Below are positions 8,078-13,347 of a stretch of 13,347 bases of DNA, in pieces. The notes below the pieces were generated by a model. That model ran no database searches. It saw only the letters and a list, made by a program, of their open reading frames with translations, and was not told the DNA's origin. The translations under genes were made by a program, and so were the position numbers. The first letter of the stretch is position 1. Every line of letters starts with the position of its first letter. The stretch comes from Gammaproteobacteria bacterium (GTDB taxonomy: Bacteria > Pseudomonadota > Gammaproteobacteria > Pseudomonadales > Azotimanducaceae), in NCBI GenBank assembly GCA_002719135.1, contig PBGU01000028.1, positions 1 through 13,347 of the forward strand, written 5' to 3'.

Positions 8078-8082
8078 TATTT

Positions 8083-9027
8083 ATGGAATTACGAGACGTC
8101 TTGTATGAAACCGACGAGCGATTGGCGTACATCACGCTGAATCGGCCGGAAAAGCTGAACGCGCTCAGTAACAACCTGCGTGGTGAGTTGATGGAAGCAA
8201 TGCGGGAGGCCGAGGCCGACGACCAGGTCGGAGTGATTGTTTTGAGGGCGGCGGGACGATCGTTTTCGGCTGGCTACGACTTGACGCCAGCACGTTCTGC
8301 TGGCGACGACTTGTTTGTTGATCCGCGCTCGAAACTCCCTCGGACGGGCACGACCCATCCGGGGAATCAGCAATGGGCTAGACACGTTGTGATGACGAAC
8401 TGGACGATATGGGAACTTGCCAAGCCCGTTGTCGCTCAAATTCAAGGACACTGTTTGGCGGGCGGGACCGAGTTAGCGTCAGTGTGTGATTTTCGGATCG
8501 TTGCTGACGATGCACAAATTGGATATCCCCCGGTCCGGGCAATGACAACGATGGACATGATGTGGACCCCGTGGTTACTGCCTCCTGCTAAAGCGCGAGA
8601 ATTCGCGTACGTGGGCGATTCGTTCTCGGGTACCGAGATGGAACGTCTCGGCTGGGCTAACTATGCCGTGGCTAAGGAAGAGTTGGGAATCTTTACCGAA
8701 AAATTCGCGCGCCGGATGGCGCACGTGGACAACGAAATGCTGATGTATTCCAAGCGGTCGGTTAATCGTCAATACGAAACAATGGGCATCCGCGAGGGGT
8801 TGCACTCGGGAACGGAAATACAGGCTTTAAGCGCCATGCGCGCGGCGGGATCAGAATGGGGCCGTCGGGTACGTGATGAAGGTCTGAAGGCCGCGCTCGA
8901 GTGGCGTGATGGCCCATTCCGGGATTTTCGAGGGGCCTACGAGAGCGCACCCAAGGACCGCCCTGTCGCGGGTATGGAGCCGAAGAAAAAGTCCGATCAG
9001 TCGGATAGCGGATCCGGTGAGGACTGA
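8083..9027 (+). CDS. Enoyl-CoA hydratase/isomerase (crotonase) family protein, 314 aa
   Basis: This is a crotonase-fold enzyme acting on CoA thioesters. It opens with AYITLNRPEKLNALS (15-29) and has both oxyanion-hole segments, RSFSAGYDL (59-67) and GHCLAGGTELA (122-132). Glu130 matches Glu144 of rat mitochondrial enoyl-CoA hydratase. The second catalytic glutamate (Glu164) is replaced by Pro150 in AQIGYPPVRAM, so normal hydration is doubtful; a related crotonase reaction such as isomerisation, hydrolysis or C-C cleavage is possible. The protein is longer than the usual 260 aa: there is an insertion around 70-100 rich in charged residues and a polar tail after 290 (KKKSDQSDSGSGED). The ATG at 8083 is chosen because of the AAGGGGG site and the family N-terminus. 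The SDR gene follows after 6 bases, probably an operon. The family is sure, the reaction is not. Confidence 0.9.
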   Translation: MELRDVLYETDERLAYITLNRPEKLNALSNNLRGELMEAMREAEADDQVGVIVLRAAGRSFSAGYDLTPARSAGDDLFVDPRSKLPRTGTTHPGNQQWARHVVMTNWTIWELAKPVVAQIQGHCLAGGTELASVCDFRIVADDAQIGYPPVRAMTTMDMMWTPWLLPPAKAREFAYVGDSFSGTEMERLGWANYAVAKEELGIFTEKFARRMAHVDNEMLMYSKRSVNRQYETMGIREGLHSGTEIQALSAMRAAGSEWGRRVRDEGLKAALEWRDGPFRDFRGAYESAPKDRPVAGMEPKKKSDQSDSGSGED

Positions 9028-9033
9028 GCGGTT

Positions 9034-9807
9034 GTGTCAAGACTTGACGGTAAAACGGCACTAATCACCGGGGCTGCCAGCGGAATCGGGCGGGCAAGTG
9101 CGGAACGGATGGCGTCCGAAGGCGCGGCAATTATGTGTACCGACATCGATGGGGATGGGGCGGAACAAACGGCCTTAACCATCGGGCAGCGCGGAGGCAA
9201 GGCGTCCTTCCTGACACTCGACGTGTCTTCGGAGTCCGAGGTCAAAGAGGCCGTGGAGCAAACGGTCCGTGAACTCAGCGGTCTAGATATTCTCTTTAAC
9301 AATGCGGGGGTCGGCGGTGGTGACATTGGCTGGGACGACACCATTGCCATTAATCTCAGTGGCGTCTATTACGGGCTTTTCTACGGTATACCGGTCATGG
9401 TGGAACGAGGTGGTGGGGCGATCATTAATACCGCGTCGATCGCGGGATTGGTTGGTCTTACTTTGGCGTCTCTAAACGAAGACGAACCGGTTGAGATGGT
9501 GCCTGGGACAGGCGCATACATCGCCGCGAAACACGGCGTGGTTGGACTAACCAAACAATTCGCCGTCGCATTTGGTGCCAAGGGCATCCGGGTTAACGCG
9601 ATCGCACCTGGTTATATTGAAACCCCGATGACGGAAGGTATCCGGGAGGTTGATGGTGCGACGGAATACTTAACATCGTTGCACCCGCTGGGGCGATTGG
9701 GACAGCCTGAAGAAATTGCAGCCGTGGCGGCGTTTTTGGCGAGTGACGAAGCGAGTTTTATTAACGGTATCGTTCTTCCGGTGGACGGGGGATACACCGC
9801 GCGCTAG
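9034..9807 (+). CDS. SDR-family NAD(P)-dependent oxidoreductase, 257 aa
   Basis: This is a classical short-chain dehydrogenase/reductase with a Rossmann fold, cytoplasmic. TGAASGIG (12-19) binds the cofactor. Asp37 at the end of strand 2 (CTDID) suggests NAD rather than NADP. Also present are LDVSS (62-66), NNAG (89-92), the catalytic Ser135 in NTASIAG, Tyr162 and Lys166 in AYIAAKHG, and PGYIETPM (192-199). The spacing from Ser135 to Tyr162 is 27 residues, where classical members usually have about 13, so there is an insertion of roughly 14 residues with an acidic LNEDEP part beside the active site. The start is GTG at 9034, preceded by GGTGAGGA overlapping the end of the crotonase gene. It probably oxidises the hydroxyacyl-CoA or alcohol made in the same pathway (inference from the neighbour). 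It ends with the usual FINGIVLPVDGGYTAR. Confidence 0.93.
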   Translation: MSRLDGKTALITGAASGIGRASAERMASEGAAIMCTDIDGDGAEQTALTIGQRGGKASFLTLDVSSESEVKEAVEQTVRELSGLDILFNNAGVGGGDIGWDDTIAINLSGVYYGLFYGIPVMVERGGGAIINTASIAGLVGLTLASLNEDEPVEMVPGTGAYIAAKHGVVGLTKQFAVAFGAKGIRVNAIAPGYIETPMTEGIREVDGATEYLTSLHPLGRLGQPEEIAAVAAFLASDEASFINGIVLPVDGGYTAR

Positions 9808-9863
9808 TCGGACGAGTGATCGATCGAAAGCAACGCGTCACCGACCATGGGTAACACGTCGGC

Positions 9864-10184
9864 TCACGATGCGTTTTTTCTGGTGACGATAAGCCAGGCG
9901 TCGACTTCGTCTCGACAACGAAGTGCTTTGATGTCGGGTTCTGAGTATAGAGAGGTCTTGTAGCGGGATGGGTTTGCGCCGTGCACGGTTTCGTTGCAGC
10001 GTTTTTGCATGTGCGCGTAGTACAGACCGGAGTGTGAGTCGGTCTCGAAATCCATGAAACGACACAAGCAGCTCTCCACATTCTTTTGGTAAGAAACGTT
10101 AGCGTCGACATCAGATTCTTCGAACGAGCATGCCGCTAACGCCAGCACAAATAGCGCCATGTTTAACTGGCTTCGATTGACCAC
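9864..10184 (-). CDS. Small putative secreted lipoprotein with four extra cysteines, 106 aa
   Basis: I do not recognise the family. The N-terminus has a basic start (MVNRSQ), a hydrophobic core (MALFVLALAA) and a lipobox LAAC with Cys19, typical of a signal peptidase II lipoprotein. Ser follows Cys, which in Gram-negatives favours sorting to the outer membrane. The mature part is about 88 aa and has Cys39, Cys41, Cys63 and Cys90, enough for two disulfides in the periplasm. It has no further membrane segment. The start is GTG at 10184, two bases after the stop of the TauD gene. No clear Shine-Dalgarno site is seen, so translation may be coupled. A later ATG (codon 9) would shorten the signal peptide and lose its basic end. 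The coherent signal peptide and the tight spacing argue that it is a real gene. Its link to the dioxygenase is unknown. Confidence 0.65.
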   Translation of the reverse strand: MVNRSQLNMALFVLALAACSFEESDVDANVSYQKNVESCLCRFMDFETDSHSGLYYAHMQKRCNETVHGANPSRYKTSLYSEPDIKALRCRDEVDAWLIVTRKNAS

Positions 10185-10186
10185 GT

Positions 10187-10990
10187 TTAGACCGGTACGT
10201 TGCCCTGGATGACGATGCGGGACATGGATCGTGGCTCGTCGTAGTCCAGGATGGCGGTATGCATCACCGAGCGATTATCCCAGATGACCAAGTCGCCCGT
10301 AGACCAGCGATGGCGATAGGTGAATTCTTCGGTAACAGCATGCAGCCAAAGGGGCCAGAGTAATCGCTCGCTCTCGCCCTCGGTCACGTCGACGATGTGC
10401 GATGTAAATTCCGGGTTGACGTACAGTGCCTTACGGCCTGTTTCATCGTGCGTACGTACGACTGGATGCACGGAATCAGGAACATGTTCGCCAAACCCCT
10501 TGCCGACGTGAAATGCGTGTAGACCCTCAAGCTCTTCTTGTGTTGCTAAATGCCGGCGGAACATGCGGCGTTTATCACGGGACGCGCGATCGAGGGCTTC
10601 GTACGCGAGATGTTGATTAGCGTAGCCCGTGTCTCCGCCCCAGGTTGGGATCGTTTGTGCATGCAACATGGTGATCCACGGCGGTGTCGGATGCCAGGTC
10701 ATGTCCGAATGCCAGGCCCCGAAGCCCTTGCCTTTCACGTCGCCTTGATTGGCGAGTTTCTGTAAATAGGGGTTTTTACGCGCCACTGACGATGGGTGCG
10801 TCATCAACTCACCCCAGCCTCGTCCGAAGTCCATGAGTTGCTGGGACGTTAGCTGCTGCTCCGCGATGACAAGCAGTTGATGTTCGAGAAGCAGCGCGCG
10901 TAGTTCGTCAATAGCTCGGTCGCCGTCTTTTGCCAGATCGAGTTGACGGATCCTTAAGCCCAACGCGGGCGCTGCCGATTCTGATTTCAA
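10187..10990 (-). CDS. TauD/TfdA-family Fe(II)/2-oxoglutarate dioxygenase, 267 aa
   Basis: This is a 2-oxoglutarate-dependent dioxygenase of the TauD/TfdA type, cytoplasmic, of typical length (about 270-290). It opens with ALGLRIRQLDLA (9-20), equivalent to the family's GAxIxGxDL. The iron triad is His94 and Asp96 in WHSDMTW and His244 in WDNRSVMHTA; Arg258 in MSRIVIQG should bind 2-oxoglutarate. YVNPEFTSHI (190-199) is the conserved strand. The start is TTG at 10988-10990: an in-frame TGA lies four codons upstream and no ATG or GTG lies between, so TTG or a slightly later codon must be used. Family members oxidise taurine, sulfonates, sulfate esters, phenoxyacids or other small acids; the substrate here is open. 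The lipoprotein follows after 2 bases. The GMC pair lies upstream on the same strand beyond a 232-base gap, so it may be a separate unit. Confidence 0.92.
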   Translation of the reverse strand: MKSESAAPALGLRIRQLDLAKDGDRAIDELRALLLEHQLLVIAEQQLTSQQLMDFGRGWGELMTHPSSVARKNPYLQKLANQGDVKGKGFGAWHSDMTWHPTPPWITMLHAQTIPTWGGDTGYANQHLAYEALDRASRDKRRMFRRHLATQEELEGLHAFHVGKGFGEHVPDSVHPVVRTHDETGRKALYVNPEFTSHIVDVTEGESERLLWPLWLHAVTEEFTYRHRWSTGDLVIWDNRSVMHTAILDYDEPRSMSRIVIQGNVPV

Positions 10991-11222
10991 GGTGTGGACG
11001 CTTCAGACATAAAAGTGATCAGCCTCGAGACCAGAATTCACAGCCAAGACGGCTTTTCCGCGTCGGCGATGAATATCCCGATCCCAATGATCTTCATTGC
11101 ATTCTCTACCCAACCTTGCCGTAACGATGAGTATCGTGACGGACTACGCATTAGTCCACCAGGCCGACACGAAGCAACATTTATGCGAAAACGTTTCTTT
11201 TTATCAAGGTTCAATGACTCGG
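10991..11222. other. Gene-poor gap between the GMC pair and the TauD gene
   Basis: I find no convincing gene or clear terminator in these 232 bases, the longest gap in the window. It should hold the promoter of the TauD unit on the minus strand. A 37-codon minus-strand frame (ATG at 11149-11151 to TGA at 11038-11040) encodes a peptide with a hydrophobic stretch (MKIIGIGIFIADAEKP), but it lacks a good ribosome binding site. I regard it as unproven. Confidence 0.4.
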
Positions 11223-11711
11223 CTAGCCATCGATATCTCGATAGAGTTTGCCGCGACGGCGAACGGGTTCAAGCAATGTCCAATCACCTTCTTCGATCGT
11301 AAATCCCTCGGGGAATGGTGGCCGCGGTTCCATTCCAAGCGCTTCCATGACGCGATCGTCGCGGTAGTAACACTGCGCGGTAATGCTAACCAACGTGCGT
11401 AAGAAAGGGTTCAACGTCCGACTCAAGTGCTCTGCCATGGCGCGCCTATCGGTTTCGCTGAGAGCTGCAAACCCGACACCGTTGTGGTCGCGTATCGCTT
11501 GTTGATCGATGTCTTCGAGCCCGGCCTCAAACATATCCGTGTACGAACGTGCCGTGACGAGAATGTCCTTAAAGATTAACGGGTCATCTGCACCAGGGGC
11601 GCCGTAGTCCCTGCTTGCAGGGATTATGGATCCGATCAATGTCCGGAGTATTTCGCGTTGTGGCTCTGACAGAGGCAGATCGCTTGCTAACAGAGGTTCC
11701 TCGTTACTCAT
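11223..11711 (-). CDS. Gluconate 2-dehydrogenase subunit 3-like small subunit of a GMC oxidoreductase, 162 aa
   Basis: This is a small mostly helical protein like the gamma subunit (subunit 3) of gluconate 2-dehydrogenase and similar GMC complexes. Evidence is LSEPQREILRTLIGSIIPA (14-32), the GAPGADD segment (37-43) and the C-terminal block with TAQCYYRDDRVMEALGMEPRP-type residues and LEPVRRRGK. Its gene starts 9 bases after the stop of the large GMC subunit, with GAGAG before the ATG at 11709-11711, so the two are surely co-expressed. In known three-part dehydrogenases this subunit carries a Tat signal that exports the folded large subunit; here the N-terminus (MSNEEPLLASDL) has no twin-arginine or hydrophobic segment, so this pair seems cytoplasmic. 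The family call rests on the helix patterns and the GMC partner. Confidence 0.8.
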   Translation of the reverse strand: MSNEEPLLASDLPLSEPQREILRTLIGSIIPASRDYGAPGADDPLIFKDILVTARSYTDMFEAGLEDIDQQAIRDHNGVGFAALSETDRRAMAEHLSRTLNPFLRTLVSITAQCYYRDDRVMEALGMEPRPPFPEGFTIEEGDWTLLEPVRRRGKLYRDIDG

Positions 11712-11720
11712 GATCAGCTC

Positions 11721-13325
11721 TCAATCGAACAGTGTGGTGAGGCGTTTTTTGATGGTGTCGCCTATGTAGAGTGACAAGGCCTGAATGGTCCGGGTCGGAT
11801 TGACGCCGGCGGAGGTCACGAAAATGCTGCCGTCGACGACAAAGAGATTGCGGACGTCGTGGCTGCGGCCCCATTCGTTGACGACAGAGTTTTCTGGATC
11901 GACCCCCATGCGCGTTGTCCCCATCAGATGCCAGCCGCCCACTGAGATCGGAGCTTCGGTCATGACGTCGGTTGCCCCGGCGGTTTCAAGTATTTCCGTA
12001 CCTCGATCGACCGCGTAATCAAGCATGCGACGACTGTTATCGGACAGCTTATAGGTGATTCTTGGCGCGGGGATTCCGTCGCTATCTTTGAGCTCTGGGT
12101 CGAGGGTAACGGTGTTGTGCGGCTCGGGTAAATCTTCACAGATAGCGACCATGCCGGTGATTCGATTGAAGAGTTCACGGTATCTTTGGTGATGTTCTTC
12201 GCCCCATGGAATTCGACCCGAGAACATCCCGGTTAGGGCGGTCGCGACAGGGCCGCGACCGCGTGTGATTTCGTAGGTAAAGCCCCGGACAAAATCTCGC
12301 GAGCGATCCGTCTCGTAAAATTGTTGGCTCCAAATGCAATTGCCTGGCCCCATGTACCCGTCTAAAGGCTGGTCGAAAATGCCTTGGATCGATGCGTAGG
12401 GGTGGAACATAAGATTCTTGCCGACGAGGCCGTTACGATTTGCGAGTCCGTTCGGGAATCGATTCGATACTGAATTCAATAGGATGCGAGGTGTGCCCAC
12501 GCCGTTACAGGCTAGCACTACGACTTCTGCTGCCTGGAACCGCTCGTTGCCATCGACATCGTAATAGGTCACACCCGATGCCATATCGTTTTCGTTGACG
12601 GAAATTTCACGAACGCGACAGCGCGTCCGTACTTCTACGCCGGCTCGTATCGCATGCGGCCAATACGTAATGTCGGAGCTCGCCTTCGCGCCTTGGGCGC
12701 ACCCGATAGTGCATGCACCAAGGTTGGCGCATTTGTCGCGTCCGTCGTAGCTCGTGGTGGCGATGGCGGAGTCCGATGGCCACCAGTGCCAACCCATCGC
12801 GTTGAATCCTTTGCCAAGAACCTGGCCGGATTTGCCTAAGGGTAAGGGTGGCATGACGGCAGGTTTTGGTGGATACGCCGGATCGCCTGCGAGTCCCGAG
12901 ACCCCCATCATTTTGTCGTTTTCTGCGTAGTAGGGCTCAAGGTCGGTATAGTCGAGGGGCCAATCATCGGCAACGCCGTCGAGTGTTTTTACCCGAAAAT
13001 CCGAAGGATGAAATCTTGGGTAATGGCCCGCATAGAGGATGGTGCTTCCGCCGACGCCGTTGAAATTCGCGACTGAGATGGGGGAGTCTTGATCATTGAC
13101 TGGGTAATCGGTGATGCGTTTGCGACGGTTCGGGCTGATGCTGAAGTCGCTGTATTGTCGAGATTCCCAATCTTTACCAGCACTCGGATATTCGGTGGGG
13201 TTTAACCAATCGCCTTGTTCTAGGCAAACGATACGCATACGCGTTTCCGCTAGAGTCCAGGCCAAGGCCGCGCCAGAAGCGCCTGCGCCGATGATTAGGA
13301 CGTCGACCGGATCGTCGTTAGACAC
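11721..13325 (-). CDS. GMC-family FAD-dependent oxidoreductase, 534 aa
   Basis: This is a glucose-methanol-choline oxidoreductase, the catalytic flavoprotein oxidising an alcohol or sugar-like group. The N-terminal FAD site is VLIIGAGASG (9-18) with Glu36 in CLEQGDW at the end of strand 2. VGGSTILYAGHYPRF (about 91-105) is the GMC signature region. A cysteine-bearing block around 198-217 (DKCANLGACTIGC) is seen in the branch related to fructose and gluconate dehydrogenase large subunits. Catalytic His466 (GGWHLMGTTRMG) and Asn509 (SAGVNPTRTI) are in place, and VVDGSIFVTSAG is the usual C-terminal strand. The length is normal. The start is GTG at 13323-13325, with GGAAGGAGT nine bases before it. 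No signal peptide. The small subunit follows; no cytochrome c subunit follows it in the window, so the electron acceptor is unknown. Confidence 0.95.
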   Translation of the reverse strand: MSNDDPVDVLIIGAGASGAALAWTLAETRMRIVCLEQGDWLNPTEYPSAGKDWESRQYSDFSISPNRRKRITDYPVNDQDSPISVANFNGVGGSTILYAGHYPRFHPSDFRVKTLDGVADDWPLDYTDLEPYYAENDKMMGVSGLAGDPAYPPKPAVMPPLPLGKSGQVLGKGFNAMGWHWWPSDSAIATTSYDGRDKCANLGACTIGCAQGAKASSDITYWPHAIRAGVEVRTRCRVREISVNENDMASGVTYYDVDGNERFQAAEVVVLACNGVGTPRILLNSVSNRFPNGLANRNGLVGKNLMFHPYASIQGIFDQPLDGYMGPGNCIWSQQFYETDRSRDFVRGFTYEITRGRGPVATALTGMFSGRIPWGEEHHQRYRELFNRITGMVAICEDLPEPHNTVTLDPELKDSDGIPAPRITYKLSDNSRRMLDYAVDRGTEILETAGATDVMTEAPISVGGWHLMGTTRMGVDPENSVVNEWGRSHDVRNLFVVDGSIFVTSAGVNPTRTIQALSLYIGDTIKKRLTTLFD

Positions 13326-13333
13326 GTTGGATC

Positions 13334-13342
13334 ACTCCTTCC
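13334..13342 (-). promoter_or_regulatory. Ribosome binding site supporting the GMC GTG start
   Basis: On the minus strand the bases read GGAAGGAGT, nine bases before the GTG at 13325. This strong site shows that the GTG is the true start and that the GMC gene is complete in the window. Confidence 0.75.
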
Positions 13343-13347
13343 GCTGG

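Noticed and set aside
7906..8082. Upstream extension of the crotonase reading frame by 59 codons
   Set aside because: It overlaps the start of the divergent LLM gene and the family N-terminus begins at the ATG at 8083, which has a good AAGGGGG site.
10994..11402. Plus-strand frames of about 100 codons across the gap and the GMC small subunit end
   Set aside because: They overlap the end of a well-supported minus-strand gene, show no recognisable motif and lack ribosome binding sites.
1..13347. Mobile elements, CRISPR arrays, tRNA, phage or toxin-antitoxin genes
   Set aside because: Looked for on both strands; no transposase or integrase motifs, no regularly spaced repeats and no tRNA-like cloverleaf were recognised.

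Overview
This window looks like a stretch of bacterial chromosome devoted to oxidative breakdown of organic compounds. By eye the GC content is moderate, somewhat above 50%. Genes are tightly packed, Shine-Dalgarno sites of the AAGGAG type are visible, and ATG, GTG and TTG starts all occur. The gene families (LLM flavin oxidoreductases, PhyH and TauD oxygenases, a GMC oxidoreductase with a gluconate-dehydrogenase-like small subunit, crotonase, SDR, CoA ligase, HpcH/HpaI aldolase) and a lipoprotein with Ser after the lipobox Cys suggest an environmental Gram-negative, perhaps an uncultured marine or soil proteobacterium. No rRNA or other marker gene is present, so the taxonomy is only a guess.

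Layout: six blocks on alternating strands. (1) Bases 1-801, plus: 3' part of a phosphotriesterase-like lactonase. (2) 2578-827, minus: an HpcH/HpaI aldolase followed by an LLM oxidoreductase. (3) 2707-6200, plus: an acyl-CoA ligase of the oxalate-CoA ligase type, a ketopantoate-reductase-like protein overlapping it by 4 bases, and a second LLM oxidoreductase. (4) 8002-6243, minus: a third LLM oxidoreductase and, 2 bases later, a PhyH dioxygenase. (5) 8083-9807, plus: a crotonase and, 6 bases later, an SDR. (6) 13325-9864, minus: a GMC oxidoreductase, its small subunit, a 232-base gap, a TauD/TfdA dioxygenase and a small Cys-containing lipoprotein. Blocks 2/3 and 4/5 are divergent over short gaps (128 and 80 bases) that should hold the promoters. 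Blocks 1/2, 3/4 and 5/6 converge with gaps of 25-56 bases.

The genes could form one or more catabolic routes (inference). The GMC or SDR enzyme would oxidise an alcohol, the PhyH and TauD enzymes would hydroxylate, and an LLM enzyme would oxygenate or reduce. The lactonase would open a lactone, the ligase would add CoA, the crotonase and SDR would process the acyl-CoA, and the aldolase would split a hydroxy-oxo-acid. The substrate cannot be named from the sequence. I saw no transporter, regulator, transposase, tRNA, CRISPR array, phage gene or recognisable defence system. I do not see a clearly new kind of system. The best leads are the mixed oxygenase content, an insertion beside the SDR active site, a crotonase lacking one of the two catalytic glutamates, and the lipoprotein coupled to the TauD gene.
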